Source of the DNA: Bacteroidales bacterium
Lineage (GTDB): Bacteria > Bacteroidota > Bacteroidia > Bacteroidales > Muribaculaceae
NCBI GenBank assembly: GCA_015061005.1
Contig: SUXJ01000003.1
Coordinates: 1-64,000, forward strand
Length of the DNA: 64,000 bases
Direction: 5' to 3'
In this document: positions 19,900 through 27,547 of the stretch, in pieces
Layout: each line of letters starts with the position of its first letter
How positions within the stretch are numbered: the stretch's first letter is position 1
Made by a program: the position numbers and the translations under genes
The notes under the pieces: generated by a model
Databases searched by the model: none
The model's input: the letters and a program-made list of their open reading frames with translations, nothing else
What the model was told of the DNA's origin: nothing

Positions 19900-20955
19900 T
19901 TAGGAGCGAATGAGAGGGAGGAGGAGGGTGTTGGAGCGAAGCCAATCGGATTCGGATATGCGCAGACGCCCCGATGAGGTCCGGAGCAAGACTCTGCGAG
20001 CATAGGATAGTTCGCTATCGGTAAGGATTGAGGGGTCAAGGCCTTCGCAGGTGCGTAGGGCGGTCATAATAGCGTCGTTATGGCGCTGAATCGGGGTTTC
20101 TTCTTCAATTTGCGCAAAACCTTCGGGATTGAGCATATATGCCTTGAGGTTGGAGTCGTTGAAACGGCGCAGACGTCCGTCAAAACTATGTGCACCGGGA
20201 CCAAGCCCGAGATATGGGCTCATGCACCAATAGGCCGAATTATGCACTGCACGAAAGCCCTTGAGCGCAAAGTTTGAGATTTCATAGTGTTCGAATCCCG
20301 CGGCGCGTGTGTGCAGACAGAGGTCCTCATACATTTCGAGGATTGTATCCTCTTCGGTTTCCTGAATTTGACCACGCTGCAAGCGAGAGTAAAGCAGAGT
20401 GCCGGGTTCATAACTAAGCATGTAGGCTGACAGGTGCTCCGGAGTGAGACTCAACACTTCGCCGAGCGAGCGACGCCATGAGTCGGCTGATTGACCGGGC
20501 AATCCGTATATCAGATCCAAACTAATGTTTGTAAATCCAACGTTGCGCAACACATTATAGGCTTCAATGGCGCGAGCGGCAGTGTGACGGCGTCCAATGG
20601 CATTCAGTTCGCTGTCATTCAAACTTTGCACGCCCATGCTTATTCGATTGGCTCCGGCGCGGATCAATCGTTCGGCATAGTCAGGGGTAATATCCTCGGG
20701 ATTAACCTCTACCGTGCACTCTCCGGAGGCAAGGGCAAGAAACGGAGCAAGGAGTTCCGGAGGCATCACCGACGGAGTGCCTCCACCGACATACACGGTG
20801 GAGATGACATCTATTTCCGTTCTACGCGCATCAAGCTCCCGAGCCAAGGCTTCCACATAGCTTTCTGCATTGAAAATTCTCAGCGGTCCGGAATAAAAAT
20901 CACAATAAGCGCATTTTGAGTTGCAGAACGGGATATGTAGGTAGAGCCCTCCCAC
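19900..20955 (-). CDS. hemW: Radical SAM heme chaperone HemW
   Basis: A 351-residue radical SAM protein. The cluster motif is C11-NSK-C15-AY-C18, and the family blocks VGGGTPS, RISMGVQSLND, DLIYGLPGQ and HYEISNFA follow. It matches HemW rather than coproporphyrinogen dehydrogenase HemN, because it is shorter and lacks the extra cysteine after the cluster motif. HemW binds heme and delivers it to respiratory enzymes. The start is GTG, and its first base is shared with the stop of the addB-like gene, so it is the last gene of the pyrE-hemW operon. Confidence 0.9.
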   Translation of the reverse strand: MGGLYLHIPFCNSKCAYCDFYSGPLRIFNAESYVEALARELDARRTEIDVISTVYVGGGTPSVMPPELLAPFLALASGECTVEVNPEDITPDYAERLIRAGANRISMGVQSLNDSELNAIGRRHTAARAIEAYNVLRNVGFTNISLDLIYGLPGQSADSWRRSLGEVLSLTPEHLSAYMLSYEPGTLLYSRLQRGQIQETEEDTILEMYEDLCLHTRAAGFEHYEISNFALKGFRAVHNSAYWCMSPYLGLGPGAHSFDGRLRRFNDSNLKAYMLNPEGFAQIEEETPIQRHNDAIMTALRTCEGLDPSILTDSELSYARRVLLRTSSGRLRISESDWLRSNTLLLPLIRS

Positions 20956-23945
20956 TATTTTCTTTGCGGTTTGGTCTGCTGGTGGCAGAATGAGTAAAAT
21001 TTACAGAATGTGCAGCACTTATCGTTTTCGGCACGTATGAATGGGACTTCCGGATTAAATATCTCTGCGAGCATTTTTGCCAATGACTTCCTAAAATCGG
21101 ATTCATAGGTGGAGAAATTAGTGACCGGAGTTTTCCGCGTTTTATCACTAATCAGCGGAAATCCCGTTCCGTTGAGGTGCTTTAGCGTATAGATTTGCGG
21201 CATGATGCTTTCCGGAGTCTCATTAAATTTATCGGCATAAGCCAGCGCATAGGTGAACAACTGGAAAATGGCATGGGGATGCTCGGGATTTCCTATTTCA
21301 AATAGCTGTTCAATGTCTTTGAAATCGGTCTTGTCGTTTCCGGTTTTATAGTCAACGAGTCGGGTTACGCTTTGTCCTGCCATTTCAATGCTGTCGATGC
21401 GGTCAATTTTCATTGTGAAATTCACGGACAACTCATCTGTGATTTTCCAATGAAAAGTTTCCGACGCTTCAGCGGCAATCATTCGAAACGGAGTGTAGGA
21501 AATATCAACCATGAATAAATTTCTCAACACAACGAGAAAAGCATCGCGATACATTTCCGCTTCGCCGTTAATCACCGGGTTATATACCGCCGGATTTTCC
21601 ATGTCGTCAATCATGGCGGGGACATGATTCAGATAAATATTGATAGCCTTGTCAAGTTCCCTCTCCAGTAAATTCTCATGTTTGCCGTCGAGCAACAAGT
21701 GAAGCATCTCATCGGTGATTACGCCTCCGTTGATTTCTTTAAGATTATTGTAAATGTTTTCTGCCGCAGCATGAATAACATTACCGTAATCCGCTGCAGT
21801 CATAGTTTCCGACAGTTCATCGGGCGGATTGATGTTTTCAACTCGCTGAAAAAGGAATTGCACGGGACATGCCAAATACTCCTTAAGGGAACTTGCCGAC
21901 AACGAGAAGCGTTCACATAGTTGCGGGTCAAGGTATCGCTTAAGCTTTTCCATGATTCGAGGCGTCTTTGGGATAGACGTTCCGGAAGGTATTGCCGGCT
22001 GAAAGAGTGTTGGAGAAGTGTTGCCGATAGTGGCCTCACGCCGACACAATTTCACTCCGGGGAAGTCCAAATATTGCAATTGGAAGATGAAACGCGACAT
22101 TTCGCCCGACACCAAACCACCGCTACGCGAGTCATATATCAATGTCAGATGCTCGGCACACGACAAGATATGGTAAAAATGATAAGCCGCATCAACGTCA
22201 TGATGCTCACGAGTGGGCAATCCATAGGCCTGACGCAATGTTTCGGGGATAAACGACCGCGAAAACTCTCTGCCCGGGAACACTGAATCGTTCATCGATA
22301 ACATCACCACGTTGGCAAAACCTAATGCCCGGGTTTCAAGAACGCCCATGATTTGCAGTGCCTCAAAACTCTCTCCCTCCAAAGGCAAAGAGCGGCGAAA
22401 GACATTGCGTTCTATCAAACGGAAAAATGTTGCGGTGCTCATTGTGATTCCATTCTCGTTTGCCAATTCCGAGATATATTCAATCATTCGGATAATCACG
22501 TCCAAGCATTTTGAGTCCATGCCTGTGATTGCTCCGCATTGCTCTAATTGAGTCAACGATTCTTTGATATAGTCAGTAATATCAACGAGCTTGGCATCGG
22601 AGCCGAGCGGCTTCAATATTTGGCGCAGATTGCCAAATCCGTCAGTAATTTTGCTTACGGGCAGATTGAATAGATTTTCTTTTCGCATGAATGCCTCAAT
22701 GAAGCGACATTCTTCGGCATGTACCGACTGAATCAACGGATTGGTAATCAATTCGCGAACATCATCGCGGAAAAATATTGCTTCACCGTTTGTAACTGCC
22801 ACGTGAGATTGCAGGCTGCCTAATAACGAGAACAATTGAGCAAGAGCGGAATATCGGAGAGGATAGCCCATTGTTACGTTGACGTTTTTGAAATTCTCGG
22901 GAATGGACGCCACCATGGGCAGCAACATATCATCTGAGGGCAAAACTACTGCCGATTCCTCATTACGAAGAATTTCGGCGGCGACTTTGGCTTGGCCTAC
23001 AGCAGATGGCACGCCGATAACGTCCACTTGGTGATGAGTGGGCCTTGTAGGCGGCTCGACTTCAGGCATTGATGCGACAAAGCGTTGCGCATATTTTGCA
23101 ATAAATCGTCCGGCGAGGTTACCTGCTCCGTGTGACATTAATTCCGGAACATAATCCCAATAGAAATGAGCACGTCCACGCTTATCCAACTCCTCAAAAA
23201 TGATATGCTCGGCGGTTGACAGGCGATTAAATCCTATGAATATGAATAGCGATGGATTAAACGGACGCAAGTCTTCCCCTCGTTGCAGTTTTTCAGCCAC
23301 GACTCTTGCTGCCAAGCCCGGATAGCATTCGTTGCCCAAGAGTTCACGAAATCGCGTGTAAACCGGACCCAATATTGCCCATAGGCGCGTAAATTTCTTT
23401 TCAGTTTTCCCCTTAGGCGAAACATGGTTCCAAAACGGGAGTTCGTCGGCTGCAATCGCAATCGGTTCATTCCAGAACGGATCGCTGCCCCAATATGACT
23501 CTATGATTCTCTTTTGATTTTCTGTCAGATAATGAGACTGAATCTTTTTATAATCCGTCGCATTACGAAAGATTTCTGCCGGATTGGCCATATAGGAATC
23601 CACATCGCTGAAATCCTTCAAAATAATTTGTCCCCAATAGCGAAAATTATCAAAATCCTGTATTTTCGGTGCGGAATCGGCAAGTTTGATCGAGACGTCG
23701 CAATAGGCTCGATATAGCAAGAAAAGCAGGCGTTCAGACGACACCCGTTTCAACCAGCTCCCTTTTTCAACGAGCTGAGCAAGGGTCATACACATTTGCT
23801 CGGCCTTATATTCGTCTATGCCGGCAGAAACAAGGCGCGTGGAGAAATAACGCTTGGAGCGAACGTTTGGAAATACAAAAGTATAGGTGTGTACTTGCGG
23901 TAACGTTGCGTAAACGTTCGCTATATTATTCAGAAAAGAATGCAT
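20955..23945 (-). CDS. AddB-like PD-(D/E)XK nuclease/helicase-fold protein
   Basis: A 996-residue protein. The N-terminal two thirds resemble the inactivated helicase fold of AddB. The C-terminal nuclease has D848 (MKIDRID) and D865-Y-K867 (LVDYKTG), the PD-(D/E)XK signature. An iron-sulfur staple is present: one cysteine in EYLACPVQF before the nuclease and C978, C981 and C987 in CCTFCKFYSFC after it. This is the layout of AddB in double-strand-break end processing. No AddA helicase partner lies beside it in this window. Its start shares one base with the stop of holB. Confidence 0.85.
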   Translation of the reverse strand: MHSFLNNIANVYATLPQVHTYTFVFPNVRSKRYFSTRLVSAGIDEYKAEQMCMTLAQLVEKGSWLKRVSSERLLFLLYRAYCDVSIKLADSAPKIQDFDNFRYWGQIILKDFSDVDSYMANPAEIFRNATDYKKIQSHYLTENQKRIIESYWGSDPFWNEPIAIAADELPFWNHVSPKGKTEKKFTRLWAILGPVYTRFRELLGNECYPGLAARVVAEKLQRGEDLRPFNPSLFIFIGFNRLSTAEHIIFEELDKRGRAHFYWDYVPELMSHGAGNLAGRFIAKYAQRFVASMPEVEPPTRPTHHQVDVIGVPSAVGQAKVAAEILRNEESAVVLPSDDMLLPMVASIPENFKNVNVTMGYPLRYSALAQLFSLLGSLQSHVAVTNGEAIFFRDDVRELITNPLIQSVHAEECRFIEAFMRKENLFNLPVSKITDGFGNLRQILKPLGSDAKLVDITDYIKESLTQLEQCGAITGMDSKCLDVIIRMIEYISELANENGITMSTATFFRLIERNVFRRSLPLEGESFEALQIMGVLETRALGFANVVMLSMNDSVFPGREFSRSFIPETLRQAYGLPTREHHDVDAAYHFYHILSCAEHLTLIYDSRSGGLVSGEMSRFIFQLQYLDFPGVKLCRREATIGNTSPTLFQPAIPSGTSIPKTPRIMEKLKRYLDPQLCERFSLSASSLKEYLACPVQFLFQRVENINPPDELSETMTAADYGNVIHAAAENIYNNLKEINGGVITDEMLHLLLDGKHENLLERELDKAINIYLNHVPAMIDDMENPAVYNPVINGEAEMYRDAFLVVLRNLFMVDISYTPFRMIAAEASETFHWKITDELSVNFTMKIDRIDSIEMAGQSVTRLVDYKTGNDKTDFKDIEQLFEIGNPEHPHAIFQLFTYALAYADKFNETPESIMPQIYTLKHLNGTGFPLISDKTRKTPVTNFSTYESDFRKSLAKMLAEIFNPEVPFIRAENDKCCTFCKFYSFCHQQTKPQRK

Positions 23946-25063
23946 TAAACCCGTAATAATATGATAATTTTGACCGCTAAATCAAACAGCACAATTTTCG
24001 CATTCCCATTTCCGCGAATATCGACTATTGCAGTATCTAATTCAGAAATCAGTTGCTCAACGTTACGTTCATTTATAAAGGGACAGAATCGTTCGCTGAA
24101 CTGCGCTTCTTGAGTGTTGAGATAATTTAAGTCAGAAACCCTCAGATTCATAATGAAGTTTTCGCGCACCATTCGCTGGGCATATTCCAAGAAGCGACAT
24201 ATACCGTCTCGTCCCAACTCATTGACTTGCTCGCTCCATATTTTCAAATCTCCAACTTTACGCGCATAAGCCTTGCGCATCAAATCTATGAAGAGATTGA
24301 AATTACTGTCGGTTTCTGTTGTTGCAAGCATATCTCGCGCAGCAATAACATTGCCTTCGGCAACGTGAGCAGCCGCCATAACATCTGTCGGGTTCAAGCC
24401 CTTGCCTACTATTTCTGAGACAATTTCGTCTGATAGTCGACGGAGCTCCAATCGCTGACAACGGGAATAGATCGTGGGAAGAATTTCGGCCGGGGCATTG
24501 CTGACGAGCAAAAACAACGAGCCCTCCTCGGGTTCTTCAAGCAGTTTCAACAGTTTATTTGCAGCAGCCGGTTGCATTTTTTCCGGGAGCCAAATCAGTG
24601 CTATATTCAGATCCGATGACCTTGCGGTCAAATTCATTTTACGCTGCAAATTGTCAGCATCGTCAACGTAGATCGTCGGCTGGCCATTGGGCTTCCCGAG
24701 CATCGACGGCCATTTGCGAAAATCAGCCCAGGGGTCAACACTGAGAAATTCACGCCACTCGGGCAAGTAATCATCTGAGATAGTCGTTCCCGAGCCTTTT
24801 TTTAACACCGGGAAAGCAAAATGCAAGTCAACATGGTTAAATGCTTGATGCTGCCGACAACTTGGACAACACCCACAGCTATCCTCATCATCAGCATTGC
24901 GACCCGTACAGTGAAGATATTGCGCAAATGCCCTTGCCAACATCATTTCGCCGGAGCCCACCGGTCCGGAAAGAAGCAAAGCATGGGGCAAGCGCCCCTG
25001 CTGAGCCATTTGCACTAACCGCCGTTTTGCCGACTCATGACCTGTGATTTCAGAAAACCTCAT
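23945..25063 (-). CDS. holB: DNA polymerase III delta-prime subunit
   Basis: A 372-residue clamp-loader subunit. SGPVGSGEMMLARAFA stands at the P-loop position but the Walker lysine is replaced by E39, so ATP binding is not expected, as is usual for delta-prime. A zinc-binding cysteine cluster follows (C63, C65, C66 and C69 in SCGCCPSC). NKLLKLLEEP and LPTIYSRCQ are the conserved sensor region blocks. It sits in the pyrE-hemW operon directly before the addB-like gene. Confidence 0.9.
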   Translation of the reverse strand: MRFSEITGHESAKRRLVQMAQQGRLPHALLLSGPVGSGEMMLARAFAQYLHCTGRNADDEDSCGCCPSCRQHQAFNHVDLHFAFPVLKKGSGTTISDDYLPEWREFLSVDPWADFRKWPSMLGKPNGQPTIYVDDADNLQRKMNLTARSSDLNIALIWLPEKMQPAAANKLLKLLEEPEEGSLFLLVSNAPAEILPTIYSRCQRLELRRLSDEIVSEIVGKGLNPTDVMAAAHVAEGNVIAARDMLATTETDSNFNLFIDLMRKAYARKVGDLKIWSEQVNELGRDGICRFLEYAQRMVRENFIMNLRVSDLNYLNTQEAQFSERFCPFINERNVEQLISELDTAIVDIRGNGNAKIVLFDLAVKIIILLRV

Positions 25064-25074
25064 ATTGATATCTC

Positions 25075-25596
25075 TTAACGTGTGAGTAGCGCATATCTGC
25101 CATCCACACCAAATACAATGCGATATGCTCGCAAAGAATAACCGTTGCTTAAAGCAACACCTCCGGCAGGGGACCCTGCCGTGCGCTCAATGCCATACAC
25201 ATCAAACGATGACCCGCACTTGGCGCAATGTGCCATCAAGTCTTGGCCGATTGATATTCTAACCGATGGTTGGCGTTCCACCGGACACGACAAGTCGAAA
25301 ACATGAAGTTGAGACAGCGCATCGCACGTCAACAACAAGCCGCCATAGCCCGTGTAGGAATAATCAGGATATTGGTAATTTGACGGAACGCGCTCAGATC
25401 GAATGAAGCGTCGAGCCTGCATTGCTCCGCCTTCCCCCATATATCCGCCAATTCCGTATAAATGCCACTCACTTTCAGTTGTAAACGGCACGTAAACCGG
25501 TGAACGGGGTATTCGCTCATCATCAAGATCAACGCTTTGGCACCCGGCGAGCACCATACACGAAAAAATCCCGACAACGAGCGAGCGCAGGTTCAT
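25075..25596 (-). CDS. Lipoprotein with a Rieske-like fold lacking histidine ligands
   Basis: A 173-residue lipoprotein with lipobox VLAGC (C19). The second half resembles the Rieske domain pattern: C104 in LSCPVE, C124-A-K-C127 in HCAKCGSSFDVYG, then GSPAGGVALSNGYSLRAYRI, which corresponds to the proline loop and closing strands. In true Rieske proteins two cysteines and two histidines hold a 2Fe-2S cluster. Here the paired histidine positions are not filled, so another metal site or no metal is expected. The start overlaps the stop of the START-like gene (ATGA). Confidence 0.65.
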   Translation of the reverse strand: MNLRSLVVGIFSCMVLAGCQSVDLDDERIPRSPVYVPFTTESEWHLYGIGGYMGEGGAMQARRFIRSERVPSNYQYPDYSYTGYGGLLLTCDALSQLHVFDLSCPVERQPSVRISIGQDLMAHCAKCGSSFDVYGIERTAGSPAGGVALSNGYSLRAYRIVFGVDGRYALLTR

Positions 25597-26015
25597 ATAT
25601 TCAACTGGCCGAACATTTCGCCGAATTTATCAGCTGCTTCTTGAAGTTTTCCGCCAATGAGCGGGCGCAGCATCATGGGAATATCGGCATCAATAGTGGC
25701 TGATACCGACGTTTTGTCGGCAGCCTCTTCGGCAAGGTCAAGAATGACATATATGGGCACCATTCCGGTGTCTGCCAATAAGCGAATACGTTCCGGTGCA
25801 TTACGCTCAACGATTTTAAATTTCATTTCGCCAACTCCGGGAGCAGTAAACGCCATGGTATCGGCGTCGGGGAAAGTCACGGTGCCGAGTTTGCTGCGCA
25901 TCTCCTCCGGAAGCTCATGAATGTGGGCGGCAAGAATGCTAAAATCGCCCAAACGCTCGAAAAGCGTTTGGCGCGATTTATTAACGATATATGGTTTACC
26001 TTTGTATTGCGACAT
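25593..26015 (-). CDS. SRPBCC (START-like) family protein
   Basis: A 140-residue soluble protein with the helix-grip pattern: an N-terminal strand with an early helix, a central APGVGEMKFKIVERNAPERIRL strand pair and a long C-terminal helix containing the IGGKLQEAADKFGEMFGQL block. Such proteins bind hydrophobic ligands in a cavity. The ligand is unknown. It lies 9 bases after pyrE in the same operon. Confidence 0.75.
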   Translation of the reverse strand: MSQYKGKPYIVNKSRQTLFERLGDFSILAAHIHELPEEMRSKLGTVTFPDADTMAFTAPGVGEMKFKIVERNAPERIRLLADTGMVPIYVILDLAEEAADKTSVSATIDADIPMMLRPLIGGKLQEAADKFGEMFGQLNI

Positions 26016-26024
26016 GCGTAATAT

Positions 26025-26663
26025 TTACTTTGTAGGGCTCCAAATTGAAGGATCTTTGCGCCATTCGCGCAAAGTTTCCAAATCGGATTGCGAAATATAA
26101 TTGGTAGCAACCGCAGCCTCAAGCATAGCGTTATAGTTGCTGAGAGTTACGAGCTTAACGTCGGCATCTTTGAAGGCTTGCTCTGCCAAGGGGAAGCCAT
26201 AAGAGAACATTGCCACCATGCCAACTACTTCACAGCCGGCATTGCGAATAGCTTTCACCGCCTTGAGCGAGCTGCCGCCGGTGGAAATCAAGTCTTCAAC
26301 AACGACAACTTTCTGACCGGGGACCAAATTTCCTTCGATGAGATTTTCAAGGCCGTGGTCTTTGGGTGAGGAGCGCACATAGACGTAAGGTAGTCCGAGA
26401 GTATCGGCCACTAACGCACCCTGAGCAATAGCTCCGGTTGCAACGCCTGCCACTGCATTCGCTTCGGGGAAGTGCTCCAATACCTGACGGCAGAGTTCCA
26501 CTTTGATAAACGAGCGAATGTCGGGATACGACAAAGTGATGCGATTATCAGTGTAAATCGGAGAGTTCCAACCGCTTGCCCATGTGAACGGATTGTAGGG
26601 CTGAAGCTTGATTGCGCTGACCTTCAAGAGTTTTTCGGCGAGAAGAATGTCAAGTTGTTTCAT
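26025..26663 (-). CDS. pyrE: Orotate phosphoribosyltransferase
   Basis: A 212-residue enzyme that makes orotidine 5'-phosphate from orotate and PRPP in pyrimidine synthesis. The PRPP-binding motif VVVVEDLISTGGSSLK covers residues 118-133. GVATGAIAQGALVA and RSSPKDHG, with the active-site lysine and histidine loop, precede it. Length is normal. It is the first gene of the leftward operon that runs to hemW, with a clear promoter. Confidence 0.95.
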   Translation of the reverse strand: MKQLDILLAEKLLKVSAIKLQPYNPFTWASGWNSPIYTDNRITLSYPDIRSFIKVELCRQVLEHFPEANAVAGVATGAIAQGALVADTLGLPYVYVRSSPKDHGLENLIEGNLVPGQKVVVVEDLISTGGSSLKAVKAIRNAGCEVVGMVAMFSYGFPLAEQAFKDADVKLVTLSNYNAMLEAAVATNYISQSDLETLREWRKDPSIWSPTK

Positions 26664-26694
26664 TTTTCAAAGGATTATAAGGTTTCTATCGTTG

Positions 26695-26725
26695 CAAATT
26701 TAAGAAATATTCCTCAGTCTTGCAA
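26695..26725 (-). promoter_or_regulatory. Promoter of the pyrE-hemW operon
   Basis: TTG (complement of 26723-26725), 20-bp spacer, TAAATTTG (complement of 26695-26702), 31 bases before the pyrE ATG. Confidence 0.7.
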
Positions 26726-26764
26726 TAGACCGACTGATTTGCTCCCTATAGCAAAAAATGTGCA

Positions 26765-26824
26765 TTTGCGCAAAAATGACGCAGAAAATTTGAAAAGACA
26801 AAAAATATACGTAACTTTGCGTCA
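26765..26824 (+). promoter_or_regulatory. Promoter of the Nudix/ADPRH operon with flanking inverted repeats
   Basis: TTTG at 26789-26792, a 19-bp spacer and TAACTTTG at 26812-26819. The promoter is bracketed by the inverted pair TGACGCA (26777-26783) and TGCGTCA (26818-26824), 41 bp centre to centre, about four helical turns. A perfect palindrome TTTGCGCAAA lies just upstream at 26765-26774. These are candidate operators for the regulator encoded next. Confidence 0.6.
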
Positions 26825-26842
26825 AAATAACACAATGGTATT

Positions 26843-27535
26843 ATGGAAAAACTTCAGTATTGTTATAAATATCCGCACCCTGCCGTTACAGCAGACTGCG
26901 TGATTTTCGGCTTCGACGGGGTGAGCATTAAGGTGTTGTTGATTCAACGCGGCATTGAACCGTTCAAAGGCAAGTGGGCATTTCCGGGCGGATTTATGAA
27001 GGTTGGCGAGACCGCCGAGGAGTGTGCGAAGCGTGAGTTGGAGGAGGAAACGGGTTTGAAGAACGCTACTGTTGAGCAGTTCTATACATTCACGGATGTC
27101 AATCGTGACCCTCGAGAGCGAGTAATAACCGTAGCACATTATGCTCTTGTAAAACTCGCGGAAGTTAAAGGGGGAGATGATGCGGCTTCTGCTCGTTGGT
27201 TTTCTATGGGTGAGGTGCCAAGTCTTGCTTTCGACCACGACCGCATTTTGCGAATGGCGGTGAATCGCCTGAAGGAGCGTATATGCTTCGAGCCTATCGG
27301 CTTTGAACTATTGCCCGAGGTGTTTACTATGACCGAACTTCAAAACCTCTACGAGGCAATTTTGGATGTTAAGTTTGACCGTCGCAACTTCTACAATAAG
27401 ATGCTTAAACTCGAAATACTCACCGAAGCAGAACCTCGCCCGGCAAATGCCCCCCGACGCACTCCGAGCAAGTATCGCTTCAATGCAGAGAAGCACGCCG
27501 AACTGAAACAAAAGGGATTTAGATTGGAATTTTAA
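26843..27535 (+). CDS. Nudix hydrolase with C-terminal winged helix (NrtR/AraR-like regulator)
   Basis: A 230-residue protein. The Nudix box is complete at residues 50-72: G50, E56, then R64-E-L-E-E-E69 and G71. The C-terminal 80 residues (TMTELQNLYEAILDV, RRNFYNKMLKLEIL, RRTPSKYRFN) match the winged-helix domain of the NrtR family, which senses ADP-ribose or sugar derivatives and represses NAD or sugar genes. Many regulators of this family have a degraded Nudix box; this one looks catalytically intact, so it may also cleave ADP-ribose. It is 12 bases upstream of the ADPRH fusion and probably co-transcribed with it. Confidence 0.85.
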   Translation: MEKLQYCYKYPHPAVTADCVIFGFDGVSIKVLLIQRGIEPFKGKWAFPGGFMKVGETAEECAKRELEEETGLKNATVEQFYTFTDVNRDPRERVITVAHYALVKLAEVKGGDDAASARWFSMGEVPSLAFDHDRILRMAVNRLKERICFEPIGFELLPEVFTMTELQNLYEAILDVKFDRRNFYNKMLKLEILTEAEPRPANAPRRTPSKYRFNAEKHAELKQKGFRLEF

Positions 27536-27547
27536 GTCGGAAAGAAT

